DNA from: COE1 sp910588595
GTDB lineage: Bacteria > Bacillota > Clostridia > Lachnospirales > Lachnospiraceae
Direction of reading: 5' to 3'
Assembly (NCBI GenBank): GCA_948957135.1
Contig: CARDBT010000002.1
Coordinates: 1 to 64,000, forward strand
DNA: 64,000 bases
Under the pieces are notes generated by a model. That model saw nothing but the letters and a program-made list of their open reading frames with translations. It had not been told where the DNA came from and did no database searches. The position numbers and the translations under genes were made by a program. Of this stretch, positions 1-8,791 are shown one piece after another (the stretch's first letter is position 1; each line of letters opens with the position of its first letter).

Positions 1-105
1 TTTATAAAAAAATGGAAGAAAAAAGTATATGGTTATCAAAGAAACATTGTACTAGCCATTTGCAGATATAATAAACAACAATCCTGCTATGATAGAGACC
101 AAAAA

Positions 106-1461
106 TCAGCACACGCCCTGCGCGAGCATCGCGTTGACAACCTTCTCAAAGCCTGCGATATTGGCGCCTGCCACATAGTTGCCTTCCATGCCGTATCTCT
201 TTGCCGCATCGTCGATATTGTGATAGATGTTCACCATGATATTTTTTAACTTCGCGTCAACCTCCTCGAAGCTCCAGCTCAGTCGCTCGCTGTTCTGGGA
301 CATCTCCAGCGCGGAAGTCGCAACACCGCCTGCGTTTGCAGCCTTGCCGCCGACAAACCACACACCGTTCTGCTGTAAGTACTCGGTAGCCTCAATCGTC
401 GTGGGCATGTTCGCGCCCTCGCACACACACTTGCAGCCGTTTGCCACGAGCTGTTTTGCATCTTCGAGCAGAAGCTCGTTCTGTGTCGCGCACGGAAGTG
501 CGATGTCACACTTGATCTGCCATACGCCTGCGCCGCTCCTGTCCGCCGCACTCACTTCATGGTACTCTGCGCTCGGTCTTGCCGCCGCGTACTCCGTCAG
601 TCTCGCCCTCTTAACTTCCTTCACTTCCCTGAGAAGCGCCACATCGATCCCCTCGGGATCATAGATCCAGCCTGTGGAGTCAGAGCAGGTGACAACCTTT
701 GCGCCCATCTGCTGTGCCTTCTGCGTCGCGTAGATCGCAACATTGCCCGCACCTGACACAACGACGGTCTTGCCTTCCATGGACTCTCCATGGCACTTGA
801 TCAGCTCCTCTGTCAAATAGAGCAGACCGTAACCTGTCGCCTCGGTGCGCGCCAGGGAACCGCCGTATGTAAGTCCCTTGCCTGTGAGAACGCCCTCAAA
901 TGTGCCCCTGATCCTCTTGTACTGACCGAACATAAATCCGATCTCCCTGGCACCTGTACCGATATCGCCGGCAGGAACATCGACATCGGCGCCGATATAT
1001 TTTGACAGCTCTGTCATAAAGCTCTGGCAGAATGCCATGATCTCCCTGTCGGACTTGCCCTTCGGGTCAAAGTCAGAACCACCCTTGCCGCCGCCGATCG
1101 GAAGGCTTGTGAGCGAGTTCTTGAAGATCTGCTCGAAACCTAAGAACTTGATAATACCTAAATTTACAGAAGGATGCAGACGAAGCCCGCCCTTGTAAGG
1201 TCCGATCGCATTGTTGAACTGCACGCGGAAACCTCTGTTCACCTGCACCTGTCCCTTGTCGTCCACCCACGGCACACGGAACATGAACTGGCGATCCGGC
1301 TCCGTGATCCTCTCGAGGATCGCGTTCTTCCTGTAAAGCTCCTCATTCGCCTCCACAACCGGTCTGAGCGAATTCAGAACCTCTGTCACAGCCTGGATAA
1401 ATTCAGGCTCGCTTGCATTCTTTTTCTTTACAAGCTCCAATACCTCATCTACATAAGACAT
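106..1461 (-). CDS. gdhA: NADP-type glutamate dehydrogenase
   Basis: Reversible reductive amination of 2-oxoglutarate to glutamate in the cytoplasm, linking ammonium assimilation to the TCA pool. The 451-residue product has the usual length of hexameric bacterial GDH. The substrate-binding and catalytic motif PIGGGKGGSDFDPKG lies at about residues 121-135 with catalytic lysine 126. It is followed by PAGDIGTGAREIG (163-175) and a Rossmann motif VVVSGAGNVA (233-242). The start is fixed by GGAGG eight bases upstream. A candidate promoter sits about 95 bases upstream of the start, so the gene is probably monocistronic. Family assignment is secure; NADP rather than NAD preference is inferred from overall similarity to the anabolic enzyme. 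Confidence 0.96.
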   Translation of the reverse strand: MSYVDEVLELVKKKNASEPEFIQAVTEVLNSLRPVVEANEELYRKNAILERITEPDRQFMFRVPWVDDKGQVQVNRGFRVQFNNAIGPYKGGLRLHPSVNLGIIKFLGFEQIFKNSLTSLPIGGGKGGSDFDPKGKSDREIMAFCQSFMTELSKYIGADVDVPAGDIGTGAREIGFMFGQYKRIRGTFEGVLTGKGLTYGGSLARTEATGYGLLYLTEELIKCHGESMEGKTVVVSGAGNVAIYATQKAQQMGAKVVTCSDSTGWIYDPEGIDVALLREVKEVKRARLTEYAAARPSAEYHEVSAADRSGAGVWQIKCDIALPCATQNELLLEDAKQLVANGCKCVCEGANMPTTIEATEYLQQNGVWFVGGKAANAGGVATSALEMSQNSERLSWSFEEVDAKLKNIMVNIYHNIDDAAKRYGMEGNYVAGANIAGFEKVVNAMLAQGVC

Positions 1462-1552
1462 CTTTTATTCCTCCTTCGATTTGAAATAGTTTTGAACATC
1501 TGTTTTTATAGAAATTGATTTAACACTGTAGCGCACTAAACTCAACGAATAT

Positions 1553-1581
1553 ATTATAATTTATTTTTTTTTCCAGCACAA
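1553..1581 (-). promoter_or_regulatory. Candidate sigma-A promoter of gdhA
   Basis: On the minus strand TTGTGC (1581-1576) and TATAAT (1558-1553) are separated by 17 bases, about 90 bases upstream of the gdhA start. The spacer is A-rich. This is a sequence match only. Confidence 0.5.
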
Positions 1582-1705
1582 CAAAAAAATGCAGTCACAG
1601 AAAATTTTGTGCAATTTACTAAAATTTGTTGTTATAATTCACGTTTTTCAGTCCTATTTGACGCATATTTTGTGCGCCGGAGCGCATTGGAAGACGGTCT
1701 TCTGC

Positions 1706-3484
1706 CTACTTTGCCGCCTTTCCGGGAAGCTCATAGCGTCTCAGATGTTCCTGCATGGCCCTGTCAAACTCCGATCCCTCGCCCTTCTCAATACTGTCGA
1801 CATACTCGTGCGCGTGTGTGTCGTCCTCGCCCAGCTGCATGACATTGATCGCCAGATTCGAGCAGTGGTCTGCGATCCGCTCAAAATTGTTGGTGATATC
1901 CGAGAGGACAAAGCCCATCTCCGCCGTGCACTTTCCTTTCCTCAGACGTTTCATGTGCCGTTTTTTCATCTCTTTCTGCAGGATATCGATCGTCTCCTCA
2001 AACGGTTCTATGAGCCTCGCCGCCGCCTCATCCCCCGACTCAAAGACAGCCACAGATGCGCTCACGATATCCCTGACCGCCTGCGAGAACACTTTCAGCT
2101 CCTCCGTCGCCTTGTCCGAAAAGGACTGTTCCTTCTTGTTCATCGCCCTGGCACAGTCCACCAGATTCATCGCATGGTCCGCGATCCGCTCGAGATCCCC
2201 CACGCTGTGCTGGAGCATATTGAGCTTGCGCGAATCCTGCTCGCTCAGATTCCTGCTCGCAAGCTTGACCAGATAACCGCTGATCTCGTCGTCATAGCGG
2301 TCGACGAGATTCTCCATCTGCTCGACCTCCGCCGCAGTCTTCTTGTCGTAGTCAAACAGGTTGTACGTCGCCTTGCCCAGGGATTCGCTGGTGAGCTCAG
2401 CCATCTTGAGCGTGTATGAGTACGCCTGCTCAAGCGCAAAGGACGGCGTGTTCAGGAAGCGCTCGTCCATCTTGGCAAAGAGCTCGCTTTCCATCGCCTG
2501 CCGCTCCTCCTCATCGTCGCGCCTGATGAGGATAAACGACAGTTTTTCCAGATAATCCGCAAACGGGAGCAGGATCAGTGTCGCGACCACGTTAAATCCG
2601 GTGTGCACCAGCGCGATCCCGGCGCTGTCCGCCGCATTCTCCATGAACGCAAAATCGACAGACGCGTGCAGCACATAGAACACGATCAGGAAAATAGCCG
2701 TGCCGATCACATTGAACAGCAGATGGACGATGGACGCGCGCCTCGCATTTTTGCTCGCGCCGACTCCGGACATCATCGCCGTGACACAGGTGCCGATATT
2801 CTGACCGAGGATGATCGGCACAGCCGCCGCATAGCTGATGCTCCCCGTCGCGCACAGCGCCTGCAGAATACCGACGGACGCCGAGGAAGACTGGATCACC
2901 GCCGTGAGCAGCGCACCCACGAGCAGACCGAGCACCGGGTTGGTAAACATCGTGAAAAGCCCCGTAAACCACGGAACCTGACTTAGCGGCTTCATCGCCG
3001 AGGACATCGTATCCATGCCCGTCATCAGAATGGCAAAGCCGACCAGGATCGAACCGAGATCGCGCTTTTTGCCGTTTTTCAATATAAAGATCACGCCGAT
3101 CACCGCAAGCACCGGCGAGAACGATGTCGGTTTGACGAGCTGCAGCAGAAAATTGTCGCTCTCGATCCCTGTGAGGCTCAGCAGCCATGAGGTGATCGTC
3201 GTTCCGACATTGGCGCCCATGATGATACCGATCGCCTGCGACAGTTTCATGATCCCCGAGTTGACAAAACCGACAACCATGACCGTGGTCGCCGACGAGG
3301 ACTGGATCACCGCCGTCACCCCCGCGCCCAGGAGCACCGCCTTGATCCTGTTGTTCGTCAGGTTCTCCAAAACCCGCTCAAGACGCCCGCCGGAGAGTTT
3401 CTCAAGCCCCTCGCTGAGCAGGTGCATCCCGTACAGAAACAGCGCCAGACCGCCTACCATTGTCAGCAAATCAAAAAAATCCAT
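1706..3484 (-). CDS. Na/Pi cotransporter family protein with PhoU-like tail
   Basis: Membrane protein of the NptA/YjbB Na+/phosphate cotransporter family, probably moving phosphate or an organic anion. The N-terminal ~330 residues are hydrophobic and carry the two inverted-repeat QSSS motifs of the family, VIQSSSATT at about 59-67 and VIQSSSASV at about 197-205. The C-terminal ~250 residues are charged and helical and look like a PhoU-type regulatory domain. I chose the ATG at 3484 because GGAGG lies six bases before it; an in-frame extension to 3502 has no such support. Substrate is not determined by sequence. It stands alone between gdhA and a decayed gene. Confidence 0.9.
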   Translation of the reverse strand: MDFFDLLTMVGGLALFLYGMHLLSEGLEKLSGGRLERVLENLTNNRIKAVLLGAGVTAVIQSSSATTVMVVGFVNSGIMKLSQAIGIIMGANVGTTITSWLLSLTGIESDNFLLQLVKPTSFSPVLAVIGVIFILKNGKKRDLGSILVGFAILMTGMDTMSSAMKPLSQVPWFTGLFTMFTNPVLGLLVGALLTAVIQSSSASVGILQALCATGSISYAAAVPIILGQNIGTCVTAMMSGVGASKNARRASIVHLLFNVIGTAIFLIVFYVLHASVDFAFMENAADSAGIALVHTGFNVVATLILLPFADYLEKLSFILIRRDDEEERQAMESELFAKMDERFLNTPSFALEQAYSYTLKMAELTSESLGKATYNLFDYDKKTAAEVEQMENLVDRYDDEISGYLVKLASRNLSEQDSRKLNMLQHSVGDLERIADHAMNLVDCARAMNKKEQSFSDKATEELKVFSQAVRDIVSASVAVFESGDEAAARLIEPFEETIDILQKEMKKRHMKRLRKGKCTAEMGFVLSDITNNFERIADHCSNLAINVMQLGEDDTHAHEYVDSIEKGEGSEFDRAMQEHLRRYELPGKAAK

Positions 3485-3532
3485 AACTTCCTCCCAAAGC
3501 AATTCCTATTAATACTTATTATCAATTACTTA

Positions 3533-3987
3533 TTATCGATACCCTTCGTCTGTCTTATACCAATCCGACGCGATATCCTTTATCGTGCCAAAACTTCTCA
3601 GGATCAGATCACCATCTGCCACTTGAAAAACAACATCAAATTCCGTGTTCTCACACACACCAAAATAGGTGATCCTGAAACGCAATCAATGTTTTCAGTT
3701 CCTCAAACTGTTCTTTCTGTCCTCCCAGATCGACAACGATTTCCTCATGCTGCCGATCTTCACGATAAATCATAACTTCCGTTTCATTCGTCAACTGCAG
3801 TTGATCTATGTCTGAAATCAACCGCTCTGTGTCATTGTATCGTTGCTGTGTCAAGCCCCATTCCTCCAGACCGTATTATAATTGTCATTTTCACCCTGTA
3901 TAACGCTTTCATGGTGAACTGGATGAAACAGCAGTCACCAGATTGCCGAAACACATTGACCGTCACTGGTAGGATATCATACTTCAT
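3533..3987 (-). pseudogene. Decayed small hypothetical gene with several frameshifts
   Basis: Protein-like sequence continues on the minus strand for about 150 codons but changes reading frame about three times. Segments in order are MKYDILPVTVNVFRQSGDCC, then PVHHESVIQGENDNYNTV, then LEEWGLTQQRYNDTERLISD and on to EQFEELKTLIAF, then FGVCENTEFDVVFQVADGDL running to a TAA at 3533. Each segment has normal amino-acid composition and the breaks fall where one frame stops and the next is open. No family is recognised. It could also be low-quality sequence, but three indels in one short gene fit decay better. Confidence 0.55.
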
Positions 3988-4032
3988 GCACCGACACAAT
4001 ATGTTTTTTCATCCGGATGCCCGTGTGTGATC

Positions 4033-4100
4033 AAACAGTGGAACGACCTTCTACCCGTCAGCTTCTGCTGACATGCTTCCCCGGAGTGCCGTGCGCATAA
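4033..4100 (-). repeat. Copy A of a structured post-terminator repeat (internally deleted)
   Basis: On the plus strand GGAACGACCTTCTACCCGTC is followed by a CTGACATGCTTCC...CGTGCGCATAAAAAG block. It matches copy C (47750-47842) at most positions but lacks its internal ~20 bases including the right arm of the CGAGTAGGGG hairpin. Read on the minus strand it begins directly after the T-run of the terminator at 4091-4142. Confidence 0.65.
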
Positions 4101-4142
4101 AAAGCACCCGGGATCTCACTCCCAGGTGCTTTTTATGCGCAC
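4091..4142 (-). terminator. Strong intrinsic terminator of the sigma-factor gene
   Basis: The outer stem GTGCGCATAAAAAGCACC pairs perfectly with its reverse complement at 4125-4142, and the inner GGGA/TCCC pairs extend it. On the minus strand the stem is followed by TTTTTATGCGC. It starts 15 bases after the stop at 4157. Confidence 0.75.
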
Positions 4143-4156
4143 AACGCTGTGTGTTT

Positions 4157-5800
4157 TTACTTTTCTACGACCATCAGCACACCTTCCGCGCCGATCCTGT
4201 TTTCAGGTTCCGAGAGCAGACCTTCTCTGATGTATGCCTCGATCATCTTTGCCCGCAGCCTCGTACTCGCGATCAGTTCTGCATAAATCTGATATTCATT
4301 CATCAGATGAGCAGGGATATGGCTGCGCATGAACACGGACAGCTCTGCCGCAGTCTCCTCGATCACAGTGCCAATCTCATCAGCGAAATCATGAACAAGG
4401 TTATAAAAATCCATTTTGTTCTTTTGCTCGATCACAATGATCTTCGGTTCCAGGATATTTCCGTTCTTGCGCAGATACCCGCACTCCAGCGCTTTCGCCG
4501 CGATCTCCTTATCCGTTTCGGACAGTTCGTCAACACAAAGCCCGCCGATCGCCCGCAGTACCATCAGAAGCTTCTGATCCCGCGCCAGATTGTGTCCACA
4601 GTGGAAATGTTTATCGAGACGCCTACCGTAAATATTCGAGACGAAAACATGCCGATAACCGCCGACAGAAACTGCATCCGTGCCGTCACAGCCATAAAAC
4701 TCCATATCCGGCACCTGCTCATCCGTGTATGCCACGGCAACACAGGAAAAATCTCTCTCTACAGGCGTCACATCAGCAAAATATTTTTCTGCAATGACTT
4801 CATTGATCCTTGCTCCCAGATCCCAGCTGATACTTAAGTTCAGAGTCCACATGATGAACCGCAGGTCGGTCTGGCTGCTCAGATACGGGAAGGACAGAAT
4901 CTTTTTCTCATTCCGTCTCAGCACGTCCTTGATCACCTGGCAGCACTCGGAAATATGCTTTTCGTAGATCTTGTTCGCCTGATCGTACTCATCATAGTCG
5001 ACCAGATGGATATTGACTGCATATTTTCCGTTTTCGAGCTTGCGGAGCATGCCGTACCTCCCATTTTCGCCGCGGCACTGGATATCCAATTCCTCCTCAA
5101 TATATGGCATGGGGATGCACAGTTCCTCCGAGAGCTCTTTGGCTGACCTGGGTTTGTCTTTGCACAGATAGATCAGATTCTGGGAAAACATTCTCTCCGC
5201 TTTTGTGCGGGGATCATTGCCACATGGATCGCCGGTTCCTGTGAATATCAGTCTGACAGGCTTTAGAACATATTTTCTCTCACTCATGGTTTCAACCTCT
5301 TTTCTTATTGAATTTCGTGCAGAAAACAAACGCTGCTTTACAGTCGTCTCGCTGATGCACAGCCTCCGGGCGATATCCTTTACCCGCACCTCGTCAATGT
5401 AAAACAGAACCATCACCTCGCGGTATATCCTTGACAAAAACGCAATCTCCTCAAAGATCCTGTCAACCTGTTTTCGCTCATACGCCTCCTCGATCAGGGC
5501 GTCTATCTCATTTTCTTTTGATCCCGATCCCAAAGTACTGTCCTCAACGCCATACACCTGCCGCTCGGCGTTCTGCTTACGGCAGTGATCCGCGTAAACC
5601 CTGTGGGCGATCGTCCAGACAAATGCATAAAAATTGTCAATATGCTCCTGTTTGCGTATGGCTGATATCACCGCGAGAATGATATCCGAACACAGATCCT
5701 CCGCCTCAACAGATGTATTGCATCTGTGATAAGAAAACTGGTAGATCTTATCGAGAAAATTTCTGTCCTCAAGCAATGTGAATGTTTCGTTTGTATTCAT
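4157..5800 (-). CDS. ECF-like RNA polymerase sigma factor with long C-terminal extension
   Basis: The first ~170 residues look like a compact sigma-70 family factor. A region-2-like part includes SVEAEDLCSDIILAVI and FVWTIAHRVYADHCRKQ. A region-4 helix-turn-helix follows, VKDIARRLCISETTVKQRLF. The remaining ~375 residues are soluble with no recognised catalytic motif and may sense a signal or hold the factor inactive; that role is inferred. An HTH-like piece, SAKELSEELCIPMPYIEEEL, lies near residues 220-240. I use the ATG at 5800, with AAGGTG seven bases upstream. At 547 residues it is about three times the length of a minimal ECF factor. It is adjacent to the Ter island and is a candidate regulator of it. 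Confidence 0.8.
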   Translation of the reverse strand: MNTNETFTLLEDRNFLDKIYQFSYHRCNTSVEAEDLCSDIILAVISAIRKQEHIDNFYAFVWTIAHRVYADHCRKQNAERQVYGVEDSTLGSGSKENEIDALIEEAYERKQVDRIFEEIAFLSRIYREVMVLFYIDEVRVKDIARRLCISETTVKQRLFSARNSIRKEVETMSERKYVLKPVRLIFTGTGDPCGNDPRTKAERMFSQNLIYLCKDKPRSAKELSEELCIPMPYIEEELDIQCRGENGRYGMLRKLENGKYAVNIHLVDYDEYDQANKIYEKHISECCQVIKDVLRRNEKKILSFPYLSSQTDLRFIMWTLNLSISWDLGARINEVIAEKYFADVTPVERDFSCVAVAYTDEQVPDMEFYGCDGTDAVSVGGYRHVFVSNIYGRRLDKHFHCGHNLARDQKLLMVLRAIGGLCVDELSETDKEIAAKALECGYLRKNGNILEPKIIVIEQKNKMDFYNLVHDFADEIGTVIEETAAELSVFMRSHIPAHLMNEYQIYAELIASTRLRAKMIEAYIREGLLSEPENRIGAEGVLMVVEK

Positions 5801-5951
5801 TGTGCACCTTTTTCGTTCCAATCATGATCGTTACACTTATATAGTCGTGACCGACAGAGGTTGGTTAGGAGAATTTATAAATTTTTGACACTTCTCCATA
5901 TCATTTTACCACAAACTCATATTCAATTCCATTCAATCTTTGAGGGAAATA

Positions 5952-6362
5952 CTACCATATGCCGTCATCTTCTTCCGGTGCGTCCTGCGGGTCGAATTCC
6001 TCCTCCTCTGTATTCACCACGACACCGCACTTAGGACAGAATGACACACCCCTGCCAATCTCCATCCCACAACTTTCACACAGCTGCACCCCCCGCACTT
6101 TGAGTGCCTCTTTCTCAAGGTCGGAGATCTCTTTCCATATGGAATCCAGCAGCTCCAGCCTCGCATTTATGTCAATGTTCTCCCAATCTGCACGGTTCTC
6201 GTATACCACTTTGCCGATTTCCATATAAATTTTATCCGCTTTATTTTGCTGCGCATGTATCTGTCCGTTCAGCCGGTTCAACTCAGCCAGCTCTTTTGCC
6301 TTGCCAGCCATCTCCCTGCTCCTTGCTGCCAGCGTACCGCTTACTTTGTCTAAAAAAGCCAT
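5952..6362 (-). CDS. Small zinc-ribbon protein
   Basis: A 136-residue cytoplasmic protein. Residues 1-90 are charged and helical, probably coiled coil. Residues 93-112 hold a zinc ribbon of two CxxC knuckles (CESCG and CPKCG). The tail is very acidic. GGAGG nine bases before the ATG supports the start. Such proteins are common in Clostridia and function is unknown. It lies divergent to the PQ-repeat TerD gene, about 230 bases away, so the two may share a control region. Confidence 0.8.
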   Translation of the reverse strand: MAFLDKVSGTLAARSREMAGKAKELAELNRLNGQIHAQQNKADKIYMEIGKVVYENRADWENIDINARLELLDSIWKEISDLEKEALKVRGVQLCESCGMEIGRGVSFCPKCGVVVNTEEEEFDPQDAPEEDDGIW

Positions 6363-6445
6363 CTTATTTTTCCTCCATATACACTACGACGCTCACAAAA
6401 AATCTTACAAAAATCAATCCGTCGTTTTTTATTGTTTCTTGCAGT

Positions 6446-6475
6446 TTGCCGATTAAGGCATTAAATTTTTATAAT
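6446..6475 (+). promoter_or_regulatory. Candidate promoter of the PQ-repeat terD gene
   Basis: TTGCCG (6446-6451), an 18-base spacer and TATAAT (6470-6475), about 115 bases upstream of the ATG at 6590. AT-rich surroundings. Sequence match only. Confidence 0.5.
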
Positions 6476-6589
6476 GTACTATATTTTTTTCATTGTATGA
6501 TATATAATTACTAAAAATACGATCTATTTGTGCGTTTTTGCAAACAGATGGCAGAAACGCGCAGCCTGCTTCCAGATTGGAGGAACATC

Positions 6590-7615
6590 ATGATCAACAC
6601 AGCAACGAAGTCAACCGGTGTCATGAACCGTGATTCGATATTATCGATCAATAAACCGCAGCCACAGAGTGTAAAAAATCAGAGCAATATCATGACACTG
6701 GTCAAGAATACAGGCTGCACCGGAACAAGCGGAACCCGTTTCCCTCAAATCCGATCCGGACAGCCGCAATACGGTCAATCGCAAAATCAGATCCCACAAA
6801 CGCCTTCGAGTCAGTCGCAGAACAGGCCTCCGCAGACGCCTTTGGGGCAATCACAGAACAGGTCTCCGCAACCGCTTTCGGGTCAGTCACAGAGCAGGTC
6901 TCCACAGACGCCTTCGGGGCAATCACAACGCAGACCGGCTCCACAACCGCCTTTGGGTCAATCGCAGAACAGACCTCCCCGGCAGCCACAGAACGTCCAG
7001 CCCGCACTGACCGCAGGACAGCAAAACACTGCGAGCACCCCCGGTATGCCTGCTGCAAGACCCATTCCGCCGCTCTCAAACAAGGTGCAGAAAGGACAGA
7101 AAATACTGCTCTCCAACACTGCACTGAGCGCTGTAAACGCGTGCTTTGGCTGGAATGTCACCGACGCGCGGTGCGATGTCGATGTGTCGGCATTTCTGCT
7201 TGGCGCAGACGGAAAGATCATCGGGGATTCATGGTTTGTATTTTATGGTCAGACAATCAGTCCTGACCATAGCACAAGATTTGTGGCGGGCAGTACAGAC
7301 CGCGAAATGATCCAGATCGATCTCAAACGCCTGGATCCTCAAGTGAAAAAAATTGTTTTCGTCCTGACGATCAACGATGCACTGAAAGACAGGCTCCACT
7401 TTGGTATGCTTAAGGACGCATATGTGCGGATCTTGGATCCATCCGGCAGGGAACTTGTGAGCTTTCTGATGACAGAGTACTACAACAATGTCATTTCCAT
7501 GATGATCGGCGAGCTCTATCTGCACAACGGCGCGTGGAAATTCAGCGCTGTCGGAAACGGCGTTGCAAGGGACCTCGCAGGACTGTGCGAACTGTATGGC
7601 GTACAGGTTGTTTAG
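6590..7615 (+). CDS. TerD-family protein with N-terminal Pro/Gln repeat region
   Basis: A 341-residue protein in two parts. The first ~150 residues are low complexity, with a ~13-residue unit such as GQSQNRPPQTPLGQSQNR repeated about six times, then a Pro-rich linker. The C-terminal ~190 residues are a TerD domain (KVQKGQKILLSNTALSAV through FSAVGNG). The first acidic loop is kept as CDVDVSA, but the second calcium loop (GDNLTGxGDGDDE in the paralogues) is replaced by FVAGSTDREMIQ, so Ca2+ binding is probably weakened or lost. The ATG at 6590 is chosen for GGAGGA five bases upstream. It leads a plus-strand pair with the AIM24 gene, divergent from the main ter run. Confidence 0.88.
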   Translation: MINTATKSTGVMNRDSILSINKPQPQSVKNQSNIMTLVKNTGCTGTSGTRFPQIRSGQPQYGQSQNQIPQTPSSQSQNRPPQTPLGQSQNRSPQPLSGQSQSRSPQTPSGQSQRRPAPQPPLGQSQNRPPRQPQNVQPALTAGQQNTASTPGMPAARPIPPLSNKVQKGQKILLSNTALSAVNACFGWNVTDARCDVDVSAFLLGADGKIIGDSWFVFYGQTISPDHSTRFVAGSTDREMIQIDLKRLDPQVKKIVFVLTINDALKDRLHFGMLKDAYVRILDPSGRELVSFLMTEYYNNVISMMIGELYLHNGAWKFSAVGNGVARDLAGLCELYGVQVV

Positions 7616-7665
7616 AACATTTATTGAAACAATTGTTTATATGAAAATAAAAGGAGTGCCTATCG

Positions 7666-8397
7666 ATGTTGACATTTGAAGTGATTAATGAATTAACCTT
7701 GAAAGTGACCTGCCGCGGAAGTGATGTCCTCTTTACAAAAGCAGGATCCTTCATCTGCGGGGAGAACAACGGACAGAAAAATTATAAATTTGAAAAGCTG
7801 CTCCTAGGACCGCAGCAAAACGCAGGGCAGGCACTGCTGGGATCGCTCATGCGCCGCGTGACGGGTGAAAATCTTCCCCTCATGAAAGTCATGATGAACG
7901 GGGACAGTGTTACATACTATGCAAATCACGCCCAGCACGTGGTGGTGTATCAGCTCCAGCCAGGCGAGATCCTGTCGATCGAGTCGGAGAATATCTTGGC
8001 GTTCACTCCGGACTGCAAGTACGACGTTCGATTTATTGGCTGCGGCGTCATCTCTCAGAAAGGTCTTGCCACCTCAACGCTGACAGGAGAGGGACCCAAC
8101 GCATACGTCGCGATTTTGATCGACGGAAACCCGATCGTGTTGAGCAACATCCAGACACAGTCCACTCTCGCCGTCGATCCCGACGCTGTTGTGTGCTGGA
8201 TGGGGAACGGCTACTGCGACCCTGATGTCAAGATGGATGTAAACTGGAAAACCTTTATTGGCCAGGCTTCAGGAGAATCCTACAGCTTTGAGTGGGGCAC
8301 ACGCCAGCCCGTTACCGTCATCATACAGCCAAATGAGCGCGCAAGCGGTATCAGCATCGGCATGGACGGCGGACGACTTGGACACCGTCCAAACTAG
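7666..8397 (+). CDS. AIM24-family protein
   Basis: A 243-residue all-beta protein of the AIM24 (TIGR00266-like) family: repeated beta segments, an internal SIESENILAFTPDC stretch and a Trp-containing C-terminal half. Members are often found beside terD genes; biochemical function is not known. It follows the PQ-repeat terD after 50 bases with its own AAAGGAG site, so the two are probably co-transcribed. The stop codon lies inside the left terminal repeat of a MITE-like element (8394-8559), so the last residues and 3' end may have been changed by that insertion. Confidence 0.8.
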   Translation: MLTFEVINELTLKVTCRGSDVLFTKAGSFICGENNGQKNYKFEKLLLGPQQNAGQALLGSLMRRVTGENLPLMKVMMNGDSVTYYANHAQHVVVYQLQPGEILSIESENILAFTPDCKYDVRFIGCGVISQKGLATSTLTGEGPNAYVAILIDGNPIVLSNIQTQSTLAVDPDAVVCWMGNGYCDPDVKMDVNWKTFIGQASGESYSFEWGTRQPVTVIIQPNERASGISIGMDGGRLGHRPN

Positions 8398-8559
8398 TGC
8401 TCCATCCAGACAGAAATTAGAGTTGTGGACTGCATGGTTCGTGCCAGTGCTAGGCAAAATTTCGACGGCGATGCGGTGGCATCGTCTAGAAATTTTAACG
8501 ACGCAATGGTGCGAAACAGGCGGTTCACGATGCTAATTTCTGACCGGATGGAGTACTAG
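8394..8559. mobile_element. MITE-like inverted-repeat element 1
   Basis: Terminal inverted repeats of 27 bases with 3 mismatches begin CTAGTGCTCCATCC on the left and, on the other strand, CTAGTACTCCATCC on the right. A nested internal palindrome is centred near 8473, with AAAATTTCGACGGCGATGC pairing to the right. No open reading frame of note. It shares TACTAG with the next element. Confidence 0.65.
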
Positions 8560-8761
8560 AGCGTGTTTGAAAAATGCTTTCCGTCAGATGTGCGACACAG
8601 TTTGTGGGAGATTAAATCATCTTACAGATGACTTGCCAAATGAAGGAGGCGTAGCGGGCAAAGGCATAAAGCGCAATGCCTTACGTCGACTGAATGCGGC
8701 GCAAATATCACGCAAAATGGGATATAGATGGCGGGAATGATTTTTCAAACACGCTCTAGTA
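8554..8761. mobile_element. MITE-like inverted-repeat element 2
   Basis: Perfect 22-base terminal inverted repeats starting TACTAGAGCGTGTTTGAA flank a 164-base interior without a transposase. The interior contains AGGCGTAGCGGGC, which also occurs (opposite strand) inside the element at 56740-56913. The base run just right of it, GTACAGCATTG, matches the end of the element at 48641-48784. Confidence 0.75.
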
Positions 8762-8791
8762 CAGCATTGATTTAAGTGCGCCCTCTGCGGC

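Noticed and set aside
1..105. Possible gene at the left edge
   Set aside because: AT-rich bases with no open frame or clear terminator.
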